Part shown: piece after piece, positions 14,266 through 23,334 of the stretch | Numbering within the stretch: the first letter of the stretch is position 1 | How the letters are laid out: each line of letters opens with the position of its first letter | Assembly (NCBI GenBank): GCA_016795295.1 | Contig: JAEUHP010000026.1 | Location: 1 to 41,053 of the forward strand | Direction: 5' to 3' | DNA length: 41,053 nucleotides | Origin: Planctomycetota bacterium | GTDB lineage: Bacteria > Planctomycetota > UBA1135 > UBA2386 | The notes under the pieces: generated by a model | The model's input: only the letters and a program-made list of their open reading frames with translations | Databases searched by the model: none | What the model was told of the DNA's origin: nothing | Program-made: the position numbers and the translations under genes

Positions 14266-17200
14266 TCAGCGGAACAGGGTCACTTCGCCGTCGGCGCTGG
14301 GCCAGGCCACGCCCCGCGTGCCGACCGTCGCGGCGGACGGGGCAACGGTGCGGTCGGCGAACTCCCAGTCCGGGGCGAGATCGGACAGGGCGAAGGTGAG
14401 CAGGGCATCGTGCGGTCCGGAACCGCGCGGCCCCTGGCGGCGCACTTGCAGCAGCAGCCGGCTGCCGTGGACGTGCAGGTCGTGCTGGCGCTTGCCGTCG
14501 AAGCGGACCGATGCGATCGGTTCGCCGGTGGTGAGCTGCAACGCCTGGATCGTCGGTTCACGGCCGGCCACGAACAAGGCTCGGCCGGGAGCCAGCACCA
14601 GGTCGCCGTCCCCTGGGGGCGCGTCGAGCCCCCGGGTCCAGAGCACGCGCCCCTGGTCGAGGCCGACCGCGCGCACGTTGCCGTCGGCCGAGCCGAAGTA
14701 GGCAACCTCGTCGTCGGTCCAGACCCTGGTCGTGAGGGCGGCCGGGCTGCGCAACAGGTGCAGAACCTTGCCGTCACTGGTGTCCACCGCCAGCACGCGG
14801 CCGTCGGTGGTGCCGATGGCCAGCCGCCGGCGTGCGATCGTCGGCGGACCCGACGCCGGAGCACCGAGCGACGTGGCCCAGAGTTCGCTGCCGCTGCTCT
14901 GTTCCCAACAGTGCAGGATGTGGTTGCGATCGACCAGGAACAGGCGCCCGTCGGCGCCGATCAGTTCGCTGGCTGGGCTGGTCACGGCGACCTGCCAAGC
15001 TCCGGCCACGTTCGCGGCGGCAGGGAGGCATTCCAAGGTGTTCTCGTTGGTGACGAAGAACACCCGCTCGCCTTGGACCAGCGGGCGTCCCTCGACCGCG
15101 CGCAGGCCACCCAAGGGCACGGTGCGGCGCGCCGAACCGTCCAGTCGGGAGATGCCCAAGTGGCCGCCGCGCAGTCCCACGGCCAGCCAGGTTTCGCCGC
15201 AGCCCACACTGGTCTGCAGCGGCACGCCGAAGCCGATCTTGGCGTCGGCGACCACGCTGAGCACGAGCTCGCAACTCGCCTGGCGGCGGGCGTCGACCCG
15301 GAAGCTCATCGGCGCGAAGCCCGGCAGTTCGGCCCGGAGCAGGGTCGGTGCTGCGGCCGGACACAGGATCACGTTCGGTGTCTTGGCGTGGCCAGGGCCG
15401 GTCACGGCCTGTTCGCCGAGGTGCAAGGTGGCGCCCGGGGGCCGGGTGCGGATCGCCACCGGCAGCTGCAGTCCTTGCACCAGCTCCGTGTTGTCGAAGT
15501 TCTCCAGCAGCTGCAGGCCGGCGGCACGCGCTCGCTCCCAGTTGCCGGCGGCCACGGCCTCCTGGTGCTCCTTGCGCCACTGCTCGGCGGTCGCCAGCTG
15601 CTGGCGCAACCGCTGCCAGGTCTTCTCGACCTGTTGCTCCAGCGCCCACGCCAAGTCGTCGGGCGTGCCGGTCTTCGCCACCAGATCGCGCACCTTGCTG
15701 AGCGTCTCGAAGGCGGACGTCGGCCGACCGGCCAGATACTGCTCGCGCTGCTGCACCCAGGCTTGGCGGTATTCGATGCGCAGGCGTTCGAATTCGCGAT
15801 CCCGGACGGCGCGCCGGCTGGCCGCTTCGGCTTCGTGCTTGAGTCGCGCCGCTTCGATCTGGCCGAGCTCCGCGTTGGCACGGCTGACGGCGGTGGCCAG
15901 CGGATGGTTGGCGACGAATTCGACGTACTCTGCTGCAGCCCCGGCGAAATCTCCGTGGCTCATCAGCTCGTGGACGTCGATGCGGGCGAAGTCCTCGCTG
16001 GCGCGATGGTCGTAGATCCAATACCCGGCCCCGATCGCGAGCAGCATGCCGAAGGCCGTGGCCAGGCCATGCAGGGTCCGGCCGCGGCGCCGCGTGCGTT
16101 CGTCGCACTCGTAGAGCCCGCGCACCCGCTCGGCGATGTCGCTGCGGCTGCGGTCGAGCAACAGCACCTTTTGCAGGTAGCCAACCGCCTCGAGAGGCTT
16201 GCCGGCGCGAACCAGGTCTTCGGCGATCGACTCGTAGAGGTCGACCACGCGCTTCTGGTCGCCGGCTTTCAGATGGACGTTGACCAGGGCCTTCTTGAGG
16301 TCGGGATCCTGGGGCGCGGCCAGCAGCAGCTTCTCCAGCAGCGTGCGCACGCGTTCCAGGTCGCCGAACTCCAGCAACAGGTCGACGAGATGTTTGCCTT
16401 CGGCGATCGGCGCGAAGTCGCGCAGTTGCAGGTCGGGGCGACTCAGGGTCAGCTCGACCAGCCGGATCCGGGCCCGCAGATCGGTGGGCAGCAGGCGCCG
16501 CAGTTCGAGCAGCCGGTTCGCGGCACCGACGTGATCGCCGGCGGCATGGCGATACTCCGCCTCGCTGGCCAGATGGAAGCCGGCCAGTTCGTACTGCTCC
16601 GCGGTCTGGTAGGCAGCGGCGGCCTGCGAATGGACCTCGGGCAGGCCGACGCCCAGACCGACGGCCCGTTCGTAGAGGCACAGCGCGTCGGGCAGTCGGC
16701 CTTCGGCCATGCACTGCTCGGCCAGTCCGATCAGTTCGCTGGCGAGCACGGGGGCCACGGTTTCGTGTTCCAGGAGCTGGCACAGCGCCTTGCACACCTG
16801 GAACTTCGACAGGCCGCTGCTCTCGATCACACGGTCGACGTTCCGCCGCCCGTCGAGCAGCTCGAACACGGCCACGCCGTCGGTGCCGAACTGCTCGCCG
16901 TCGATGCTCGCCGCGGTGGCGACGTAGACCTCGGCCGTGGTCGGCACGCGCTCGCTGATGTAGGTCCACTCGTCGATGCGACGAGCGGCCTCCATGATCA
17001 CGCTGTCGCAGTTGAAGAAGAACCGCTCGTCGATGGCTTGCTCGGCTTCCGGGTCGGGACCGCCCCCTTCCTGGAAGGCGAACGTCGCCTCCTTGACGAA
17101 GAACAGACCGTAGATCTCCTCCTCGATCTCGATGCGGTACTGCGCATCCAGTTCTTCGGCCTCGAGATAACCGCCTGCCAGCAGGCTGTCCGCCAGCGGC

Positions 17201-17457
17201 TGGTTCATGCGCACCGCATGATCCCGCACTTCCTCCACGGCATGCACGGCCAAGCGGCCGCAGCGCACCAGGGTGGCCACCACCCGATCGAGCACCAGGT
17301 GGGGATTGTGGACGAAGGTGACGCCGCGCTGGTCGAAGTACAGGGCCCGCTTCTGACCAGGGCCATGGATGTTCAGCACACCGACCTTCTTGTTGAGGGC
17401 CAGCATCTGGAACACCTGGGCCAGGTCGACGCTTGCGAGATCTCCGGTGAGTGCCAT
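14266..17457 (-). CDS. PATAN(DUF4388)-TPR-TM-PEGA-PQQ propeller protein
   Basis: This is a 1063-residue single-pass membrane protein. The N terminus (LTGDLASVDLAQVFQMLALNKKVGVLNI) is a typical PATAN/DUF4388 opening, a domain found with response regulators and MglA-type GTPases. TPR-like helices cover about 235-450, and a transmembrane helix lies at about 465-483 (ATAFGMLLAIGAGYWIY). Beyond the membrane come a second helical/coiled-coil part (530-650), a PEGA-like beta domain at about 664-735 (IRTRPPGATLHLG) and a C-terminal PQQ-type eight-bladed-like propeller (745-1063). The propeller has repeated 'GxxLWxxxL' and 'VxAVDxxxGKVLW' phrases, for example LAVDTSDGKVLHLL. It is the first gene of the minus-strand cluster and probably links a surface sensor to the roadblock/GTPase genes behind it. 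The exact fold of the propeller is inferred from the repeats. Confidence 0.85.
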   Translation of the reverse strand: MALTGDLASVDLAQVFQMLALNKKVGVLNIHGPGQKRALYFDQRGVTFVHNPHLVLDRVVATLVRCGRLAVHAVEEVRDHAVRMNQPLADSLLAGGYLEAEELDAQYRIEIEEEIYGLFFVKEATFAFQEGGGPDPEAEQAIDERFFFNCDSVIMEAARRIDEWTYISERVPTTAEVYVATAASIDGEQFGTDGVAVFELLDGRRNVDRVIESSGLSKFQVCKALCQLLEHETVAPVLASELIGLAEQCMAEGRLPDALCLYERAVGLGVGLPEVHSQAAAAYQTAEQYELAGFHLASEAEYRHAAGDHVGAANRLLELRRLLPTDLRARIRLVELTLSRPDLQLRDFAPIAEGKHLVDLLLEFGDLERVRTLLEKLLLAAPQDPDLKKALVNVHLKAGDQKRVVDLYESIAEDLVRAGKPLEAVGYLQKVLLLDRSRSDIAERVRGLYECDERTRRRGRTLHGLATAFGMLLAIGAGYWIYDHRASEDFARIDVHELMSHGDFAGAAAEYVEFVANHPLATAVSRANAELGQIEAARLKHEAEAASRRAVRDREFERLRIEYRQAWVQQREQYLAGRPTSAFETLSKVRDLVAKTGTPDDLAWALEQQVEKTWQRLRQQLATAEQWRKEHQEAVAAGNWERARAAGLQLLENFDNTELVQGLQLPVAIRTRPPGATLHLGEQAVTGPGHAKTPNVILCPAAAPTLLRAELPGFAPMSFRVDARRQASCELVLSVVADAKIGFGVPLQTSVGCGETWLAVGLRGGHLGISRLDGSARRTVPLGGLRAVEGRPLVQGERVFFVTNENTLECLPAAANVAGAWQVAVTSPASELIGADGRLFLVDRNHILHCWEQSSGSELWATSLGAPASGPPTIARRRLAIGTTDGRVLAVDTSDGKVLHLLRSPAALTTRVWTDDEVAYFGSADGNVRAVGLDQGRVLWTRGLDAPPGDGDLVLAPGRALFVAGREPTIQALQLTTGEPIASVRFDGKRQHDLHVHGSRLLLQVRRQGPRGSGPHDALLTFALSDLAPDWEFADRTVAPSAATVGTRGVAWPSADGEVTLFR

Positions 17458-17658
17458 GCGGTGCGCGGACTGCAGGAGTGCAGACCACCTCGTCTATCGA
17501 CCGGGTTCCGGCCCGGTTTGAGCTGCAAACGGAAACCCGCAAGCCATGCGCAGTTCCAGGTCGTGGGCGCCCTCGGGGGTGGGCCACGGTTGGGGGCCCC
17601 AGGAGCTGCTGGAGCGGGTCTGCTCGTGGCCTTTGGCCCCCCTCCTTGTCGATTTCCC

Positions 17659-18330
17659 ATGCCTGCCCTACTCTCCAGATCTGCCATGGGTCTGGTCGGC
17701 CAAATCCTGACGCGCGTGTTCGCCCTTGGCCACCGGGTGTGTGGCTGGGCGTGCTTCCGCATGGGCCTCCGGCTGCGGGCTCGCCACCATTACGAACGGG
17801 TGCTGCAGTTGCGTGGGGACGATTTCCACGCCTTCATGCAGCTCGGCCGGATCGCGTTCTCGGTGGGTGACTACACGCGGTGGCGTCGGGAGTTCGACCA
17901 GGCGCGGCGCATCGATCCCCGGACGTTCGCCAAGCAGTGCCATCCGTTCGAAGAACTGGGCCTGCGGTTGGCTGGCACGCCCCACGCCGACCACCCGTAC
18001 TCCAGCCGGGACGGTGCTGGCACCAGCTGGCTGGGGCCGGCGGGAGGGCGGGCCACCTGGCGCGCCGCCGGCACCGGCGACGAACGCAACGGTCGGCCCC
18101 GCCAGCCGGGCAACGACGGCGAATCCGGACGCGACGAGCTGGCTCGGCGCGGTGGCGAGCCGGAGGCAGAGCTGCAGCAGGGTGCGGCACAAGAAGACGC
18201 CCTGTTCACTGGCGACGACTGCGGTTCGTCGCGGGAGCGGTCGCGGTTCCAGAAGCTCGGTCCGATCCGCGCCCCCGAAATCGGTTCCTGCGATCTCGAC
18301 GAGTTGGCGAAGCGACTCGCCGGATCGTGA
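17659..18330 (+). CDS. TPR-like protein, divergent from the signalling cluster
   Basis: The likely start is ATG 17659 (223 residues), with ATG 17686 as a good alternative; no ribosome-binding site decides. Residues 10-100 contain a TPR-like helical pair: RARHHYERVLQLRGDDFHAFMQLGRIAFSVGDY followed by a similar unit ending in ARRIDP. The remaining 120 residues are hydrophilic, rich in Gly, Arg, Glu and Gln, and look disordered. The end carries a short DLDELAKRLAG helix. There is no signal peptide. It is transcribed away from the PATAN/PQQ gene across a 200-base interval, so a shared regulatory region is possible. No specific function is recognised. Confidence 0.65.
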   Translation: MPALLSRSAMGLVGQILTRVFALGHRVCGWACFRMGLRLRARHHYERVLQLRGDDFHAFMQLGRIAFSVGDYTRWRREFDQARRIDPRTFAKQCHPFEELGLRLAGTPHADHPYSSRDGAGTSWLGPAGGRATWRAAGTGDERNGRPRQPGNDGESGRDELARRGGEPEAELQQGAAQEDALFTGDDCGSSRERSRFQKLGPIRAPEIGSCDLDELAKRLAGS

Positions 18331-18416
18331 GGGCGAACCCGTAGAGCCGAAAGCGGCCGCGTGCGTGGCTTGGCGATGGCACCGCATGCAGCGCGTGGCT
18401 AGACTCCGACGCCCCG

Positions 18417-19508
18417 ATGCACAGCACTGCTCTCGAGTCGATCCACCAGGGCCTCGGCGCCCGCATGGTCCCCTTCGGCGGCTGGAACATGCCGGTCCAG
18501 TATCGGGGCATCCTCGACGAAGCGCGCACCGTGCGGCAGAAGGCGGGGCTGTTCGACCTCGGGCACATGGGCCGCGTCAAGGTTTCGGGGCCGCAGGCGG
18601 AAGCGTTCCTGCAGCGCCTGCAGACCAACGACGTGGCGGCGATCCCGCCGGGGCGCATCCGCTATGCGATGATCCTCGACGAGCGGGGTCTGACCCAGGA
18701 CGACATCCTGGTCTACCGCAACCCGCGCAACGACGGTTTCTTCGTGGTGATCAACGCCGGCAACACGGCGCGCGATCTCGGCATCATGCGCGCCGTTGCC
18801 AAGGGCTTCGACGTGAAGGTCGAGGACTGCACGGGGAGCCTGGGCATGATTGCGATCCAGGGGCCGTTGTCCGAACAGATCACGCAGCGCTTCACCAAGG
18901 GTGATCTCAAGTCGCTCAAGTACTACGCCTGGATGGAGACCGAGGTCTGCGGTGTGCCGATGACCCTGTCGCGAACCGGCTACACCGGGGAAGACGGCTT
19001 CGAGGTCTACATTCCCAGTGGGCTGGAGAAGAAGGTGTGGGACGCCTTCATGGAGGCCGGCACCCCCGTGGGCATGACGGCGATCGGCCTCGGTGCGCGC
19101 GACACCCTGCGCCACGAAGCCGGCATGCCGCTCTACGGCCACGAGATCGACGAAACCACCAATCCGATCGAGGCTGGCCTCGACTGGGCGGTGAAGATGA
19201 ACCACGACTTCGTCGGCCGCGCCGCGCTCGAGCAGGTGCAGGCCAAGGGTGGTACCGGCCGCAAGCTGGTCGGTCTGACCAGCGCCAGCAAGCGTTGCCC
19301 GCGTCAGGGGTATCCGATCGTGAAGGGTGGCCAGCAGGTCGGCCACGTCTGCTCGGGCAACATCTCGCCGACCTTGGACACCAACATCGCCACGGCTTAT
19401 GTCCGCAGCGATCTGGCGGTGCCGGGCACCCCCCTCGAGTTCCTGGTCCGTGACAAGGCCGAGCCGGCCGTGGTCGCGGCCTTGCCGTTCTACAAGCGCG
19501 CTCGCTGA
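18417..19508 (+). CDS. gcvT: Aminomethyltransferase, glycine cleavage T protein
   Basis: This 363-residue GcvT transfers the aminomethyl unit carried on lipoyl-GcvH to tetrahydrofolate, releasing ammonia. Family signatures are clear: MVPFGGWNMPVQY near the N terminus, FDLGHMGR, the catalytic acidic pair in TQDDI (Asp95-Asp96, where the family has its essential Asp), SRTGYTGEDGFE and GLGARDTLRHEAGMPLYGHE for folate binding, and the C-terminal barrel domain with GNISPTL. Length is standard (about 360-370). It leads a compact plus-strand set with gcvH and a lipoate-ligase-family gene. The P protein (gcvPA/gcvPB) is not in the window. Confidence 0.97.
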   Translation: MHSTALESIHQGLGARMVPFGGWNMPVQYRGILDEARTVRQKAGLFDLGHMGRVKVSGPQAEAFLQRLQTNDVAAIPPGRIRYAMILDERGLTQDDILVYRNPRNDGFFVVINAGNTARDLGIMRAVAKGFDVKVEDCTGSLGMIAIQGPLSEQITQRFTKGDLKSLKYYAWMETEVCGVPMTLSRTGYTGEDGFEVYIPSGLEKKVWDAFMEAGTPVGMTAIGLGARDTLRHEAGMPLYGHEIDETTNPIEAGLDWAVKMNHDFVGRAALEQVQAKGGTGRKLVGLTSASKRCPRQGYPIVKGGQQVGHVCSGNISPTLDTNIATAYVRSDLAVPGTPLEFLVRDKAEPAVVAALPFYKRAR

Positions 19509-19571
19509 GAGCTTCCTAGAGCAACCCAGCGCCCGCTGCCCACCTGCGTCGCCAGCCCCCAGACCTCTCCC

Positions 19572-19949
19572 ATGCGTCCCAACGACCGCAAGTACCTCAA
19601 GTCCCACGAGTGGTGCAAGATCGAGAACGGCATCGCCACGATCGGCATCACCGACCACGCCGTGTCGCACCTCAGCGATCTGGTCTTCCTCGACCTGCCC
19701 AACAAGGGCCAAGGGGTCACGGTCGGTGAGAGCTTCGGCGAGATCGAGTCGGTCAAGGCCGTGAGCAGCCTGTACGCGCCGGTGACCGGAGAGGTCGTCG
19801 ACGTCAACAAGGCGCTGCCCGACAACCTCGAGTGGCTCGGCCAGGATCCGTTCGAGAAGGCGTGGATGATCAAGGTCAAGGTGACGGCTCAGTCGCCCGA
19901 CCTGGTGGACGGCAAGACCTACGACGCGCACTGCCAGGCCGAAGGCTGA
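19572..19949 (+). CDS. gcvH: Glycine cleavage system H protein
   Basis: This 125-residue H protein shuttles the aminomethyl group between the P, T and L proteins on its lipoyl arm. The lipoylation site is Lys62 in GEIESVKAVSSLYAPV, and the characteristic start YLKSHEW and GITDHAVSHLSDLVFLDLP are present. Length and motifs are typical of GcvH. It lies 63 bases after gcvT and 38 bases before a lipoate-ligase-family gene, so the carrier, one of its enzymes and a likely modifying enzyme are neighbours. Cytosolic. Confidence 0.97.
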   Translation: MRPNDRKYLKSHEWCKIENGIATIGITDHAVSHLSDLVFLDLPNKGQGVTVGESFGEIESVKAVSSLYAPVTGEVVDVNKALPDNLEWLGQDPFEKAWMIKVKVTAQSPDLVDGKTYDAHCQAEG

Positions 19950-19987
19950 GGCAGCGGCGCCGAAGCGTTCCGGCGTAGCCTTTGGCC

Positions 19988-20716
19988 GTGAACCTGCGTT
20001 GGCTCCGCGATGCCCCGTGCGACGCCGCCTGGAACATGGCGGTGGACGAGGCGCTGTTGCTGGAAGCTGGCGAGCCGGTGCTGCGCTGCTACGGCTTCGC
20101 CCCGCACGCCGTTTCGCTGGGCTACTTCCAGCGCTTTGCCGATTTCGCCGACTTGCCTTCGGGCACGCCGATCGTGCGCCGCTTGACCGGCGGCGGTGCG
20201 ATCCACCACGGCGACGAACTGACGTTCGCGCTGGCGCTCGACGCCAGCCTGCTGCCGCGCGACGTCGCCGGGAGCTACGCGTTGCTGCACGACGCCGTGC
20301 TTGCGGCGCTGGCGGCGTTCGGTTGCCGGGCCACGCGGCTGCCGGCGGGCCACGGCCAGACGGCGCGTCCGGCCGAACGCTGGTGCTTCGCCGAGCCGGG
20401 GCGCGACGATCTGGTCACGCCGCGCGGCAAGTTGCTCGGATCGGCCCAGCGGCGCATCCAGCAGCCGCGGCCGCGGGTGCTGCACCACGGCTCGCTGGTG
20501 CTCCGCCGGCCGGCACTGACGCCGTTCGTCGCGGCTGCGGAGGACCAGGCTGCTGGCCTGGACCGGGAGGGGTTGGCCGAGGCGTTGGCGCGCGAGCTCG
20601 CGGCTGCGCTGGGGCTCGCGTTGGTGCCGTCGGCGCTCACCGCGGCGGAGCAAGCGCTCGCCGAACGGCTGCGCGACCAGCGTTACGGCGATCCGGCGTT
20701 CACGGCCCAGCGCTGA
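19988..20716 (+). CDS. Lipoate--protein ligase / octanoyltransferase family protein
   Basis: GTG 19988 gives 242 residues; a TTG two codons earlier is possible. This is the BPL/LplA/LipB fold. It has the opening AAWNMAVDEALL, the ligand-loop motif RRLTGGGAIHH (64-74), a conserved CFAEPGRDDLV segment with Cys133, and GKLLGSAQRR with Lys148, the invariant lysine that contacts lipoate or octanoate. It lacks the C-terminal accessory domain of full-length LplA, so it could be an octanoyltransferase (LipM-like, with Cys133 as a candidate nucleophile) or a short ligase. Its position after gcvH suggests that GcvH is its acceptor. Which acyl donor it uses cannot be told from sequence. Confidence 0.9.
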   Translation: MNLRWLRDAPCDAAWNMAVDEALLLEAGEPVLRCYGFAPHAVSLGYFQRFADFADLPSGTPIVRRLTGGGAIHHGDELTFALALDASLLPRDVAGSYALLHDAVLAALAAFGCRATRLPAGHGQTARPAERWCFAEPGRDDLVTPRGKLLGSAQRRIQQPRPRVLHHGSLVLRRPALTPFVAAAEDQAAGLDREGLAEALARELAAALGLALVPSALTAAEQALAERLRDQRYGDPAFTAQR

Positions 20717-20740
20717 GGCTCGCGCGGGGGCCCGGCGCGC

Positions 20741-22231
20741 TCAAAACCACCAGGTCATCTCGACGTAGCCGTAGGTCGCATCCCGGCCGCGCCCGTTGCT
20801 GGCTTCCTCCTGGAAGCTGCCGGCGAACAGCACCGCACCACCGACTTCGAGCCTCAGGTTTCTCGGCAGCACGTCCCAGCGGATGCGGCCCTCGAGCTGG
20901 TCGCCGACGTGGTGGCCCGAAGTGCCGGTCCGGTCGCGCAGGTTGCCGGCCGTCCACGAATCGCGCTCCGACGCCAGGAACACGCCGCGGTAGGCCGCCA
21001 TCAGCTCGACGTTCTTGACCGGGCGCGCTTCCAGCCGCAGTTCGGGAGACTGCAGGTTGGCGCGGCCGATCGCGCCCCAGATCCCGGTTGGGCCGTATTC
21101 CCAGCGCCGCGCCCCGAACAGGGTGTCGTAGCGGTTGTTGGTGTTGTCGTTCGGGTCCTGGTCACCACTGGCATACGTGTAGGAAACGGTCACGCTGGGC
21201 GTCCACGCCACGTCGAAGGTGTAGCCGAGCGCGGCCATCGCGAAGCCCGCCAAGTGGTCGCGCAGCACCGTGTCGGCGGCCGTGGTCGAGGTGGCGCTGG
21301 CCTTCGACTCGCCGAACTGGACCGTGCCTTCGGCTTCGTAGTGGAACGACCCGGCCTTGCGGGTGCGGTTGATGCGGACCCCAGGCGTGAAGAGGTTGCG
21401 CCGGCGGGTGTCCAGCCCGCGCTCGTCGAGGCCGAACAGGTAGAGCTCGAGGTTGGTGCGGTCGGTGACGCGCCAGTCCTCGTAGACGCCCCAGAACTGC
21501 AGATCGAGGCTCTGCCGATCCCATTCCTGGTCGTTGTCGCGCAGGCTGGTGAAGTCCTCCGGCCGGCGTTCGGTCGGCATGCTCCAGAAGGCGCGCAGGG
21601 TGTGGTCCTTGGTGGTCCACTGCCAGTCGACGGCGAGAAACGAGTTGATGGTGTTGCGGAAGGCGTTGCGCGCCATCAGGCGGCGGTTGCCGAGATCCAC
21701 GGCTTCGCGGCCGGCGCGCAGGCGATGGGTGCCGGTGCCGAGTTCGCCGAGCTGGAGGTCGACGTAGGCCTGCAGCACGTCGGCCGAGTTGACCATCGTG
21801 GTGTCGAGGTTCGACTCCGGGCTGGCGCCGTACTGGCGCGCGTCGAGCACTTCGAGGGTGCCGCTGAGCCACTGGTTGCCGGTCTCCAGCAGCAGCGAAG
21901 TGCGCAGCGCGAGCACGTCTTCGTCGTTGTCGGCCAAGTGCACGTTCTGGCCGCCCTGACGCTGGTAGCGGAACTGGTTGTGCAGGGACTCGTAGCGACT
22001 GCGCTGTTCGATGTTGAGCTTCACCCAGGTGAGCTGGTCCTTGAGCCGCCAAGGCTTGGCCTCGGCGGCCTTCTCGGCCTTGGCTGCAGCGGGTGGGGGG
22101 GCGTTCGGCTCGGCAGACGGCTTGGCCGGTTCGGTCGGGGCCTGCTGGGCCAGCAGGTGGGGCGTGGGCAGGATCGCGGTTGCCGCCAGAGCGAACAGGG
22201 CGCGCGGCAGCAGAGGGAAGAGAGCGGTCAT
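20741..22231 (-). CDS. Outer-membrane beta-barrel, alginate-export (AlgE)-like
   Basis: This 496-residue protein has a Sec signal peptide (cleavage near LLAQ-QA), then a Pro/Ala/Glu-rich periplasmic stretch of 30 residues. The rest is an amphipathic beta barrel: many alternating strands, 'LRAGREAVDLGNRRLMARNAFRNT' as in Alginate_exp domains, and a C-terminal aromatic residue (YVEMTWWF) as recognised by BAM. The family includes AlgE and related porins that export anionic polysaccharide or act as general channels. No alginate biosynthesis genes are nearby, so the substrate is open. It is divergent from the HDOD gene across 230 bases and convergent with the lipoate ligase gene. It implies a Gram-negative-type outer membrane. 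Confidence 0.85.
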   Translation of the reverse strand: MTALFPLLPRALFALAATAILPTPHLLAQQAPTEPAKPSAEPNAPPPAAAKAEKAAEAKPWRLKDQLTWVKLNIEQRSRYESLHNQFRYQRQGGQNVHLADNDEDVLALRTSLLLETGNQWLSGTLEVLDARQYGASPESNLDTTMVNSADVLQAYVDLQLGELGTGTHRLRAGREAVDLGNRRLMARNAFRNTINSFLAVDWQWTTKDHTLRAFWSMPTERRPEDFTSLRDNDQEWDRQSLDLQFWGVYEDWRVTDRTNLELYLFGLDERGLDTRRRNLFTPGVRINRTRKAGSFHYEAEGTVQFGESKASATSTTAADTVLRDHLAGFAMAALGYTFDVAWTPSVTVSYTYASGDQDPNDNTNNRYDTLFGARRWEYGPTGIWGAIGRANLQSPELRLEARPVKNVELMAAYRGVFLASERDSWTAGNLRDRTGTSGHHVGDQLEGRIRWDVLPRNLRLEVGGAVLFAGSFQEEASNGRGRDATYGYVEMTWWF

Positions 22232-22465
22232 GGCCCGACTACTTCAGCAAGGCACGTGCCAGTTTGGTAAGCACATCCCTGGTCTTCGTGCGCTGGTTCC
22301 GACTGTCGCAGATCGCGCACACTGCGCTCCCGGAGCGGAACGAACGGGCCTTGCCGTGGGTGCGTTCGGGTCGCTGCCGGCGGTGCCGGTGTCTGCAGGA
22401 ACCGACCCGGTCGCGGTGCGGGACGCCCCTTCAAGTCGGTGGCGCAAAGCGACGAAATCCAAGCC

Positions 22466-23311
22466 ATGATCAGCACCACCGCCGAACTCGAGGACCTGAT
22501 CGATGGCACGGTGTCGATCCCGACCATCCCTACGGTGCTGACCGAGATCACCGCGATCTTCAACTCGGCCGACGGTTCGGCCCGGGACGCGGCGGCCGTG
22601 ATCGAGAAAGACCCGGCGATCGCGACCCGCGTGCTGCGGCTGGTCAACAGCCCGTTCTATGGCCTGCGCTCGGCCGTCTCGAACATCAACCTCGCGTGCT
22701 CGATCCTCGGGCTCAAGGCGATCAAGAACCTGGTGGTCCAGGCGACGGTTCTGCAGACCTTCGCGAACTCACCAGACGTCGCTGGGTTCGACGCCAACTG
22801 GCTCTGGGACCACAGCTTCAAGACCGCGGTGGCTTGCCGCATGCTCGCCGAGCGGTCGCCCGTGGCCGCCGGCATGGCGAAGGACGACGCCTACACCTGC
22901 GGGCTGATCCACGACGTGGGCAAGCTGATTCTGTTGGAGTCGCAGACGGATCGGTTTGGCGAGGCGTTGCGCGCGGCTGCCAAGCACCAAGTGCCGCTGG
23001 CCAAGGCCGAGGGGGAACTGTTCGGGTTCAACCACGCGCACGTCGGCGGCCTGTTGGCGAACCGCTGGAAACTCGCCGAGAACGTGCAGGCCGCGGTGAT
23101 GTACCACCACAGCCCGGCGACCAACGCCGAGGACTGGGCGCGCGGGTTCCTGGTCAAAGCGGCCAACACCTTCGCCCATCACGCTGGTGGGGCGGGCGGT
23201 GGCTACCGGGGCGACCTCTGCGACCCGGATTCGATGCTCGCCCTGGGGTTGTCGGCTGCGGACGAAGCCGCGATCCGCGACGCCGTGGCGCAGGCGAGCA
23301 TGACCGGGTGA
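22466..23311 (+). CDS. HDOD-domain signalling protein
   Basis: ATG 22466 gives 281 residues; GTG 22439 would add nine residues and no feature. The HDOD core fills almost all of the protein: IPTIPTVLTEI at the start, 'AAAVIEKDPAIATRVLRLVNSPFYGLR', 'INLACSILGLKAIKNLVVQATV', then the HD-like 'LWDHSFKTAVACRMLAE' and 'CGLIHDVGKLILLE'. The histidine-aspartate pair HD is kept at the last motif, but the set of metal-binding residues for a true HD-GYP phosphodiesterase is incomplete, as usual for HDOD. Such proteins act in regulation (motility, competence, stress) as scaffolds. It is 23 bases upstream of the CMD-family gene. Confidence 0.9.
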   Translation: MISTTAELEDLIDGTVSIPTIPTVLTEITAIFNSADGSARDAAAVIEKDPAIATRVLRLVNSPFYGLRSAVSNINLACSILGLKAIKNLVVQATVLQTFANSPDVAGFDANWLWDHSFKTAVACRMLAERSPVAAGMAKDDAYTCGLIHDVGKLILLESQTDRFGEALRAAAKHQVPLAKAEGELFGFNHAHVGGLLANRWKLAENVQAAVMYHHSPATNAEDWARGFLVKAANTFAHHAGGAGGGYRGDLCDPDSMLALGLSAADEAAIRDAVAQASMTG

Positions 23312-23334
23312 GGGTCGCGGCGTAGCCTTCCTGC

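Noticed and set aside
14251..18330. A long plus-strand frame opposite the PATAN/PQQ gene
   Set aside because: Only its last part (from 17659) has coding character. The rest reads as Arg/Gln/Ala-rich antisense of the minus-strand genes, with no domain or start signal.
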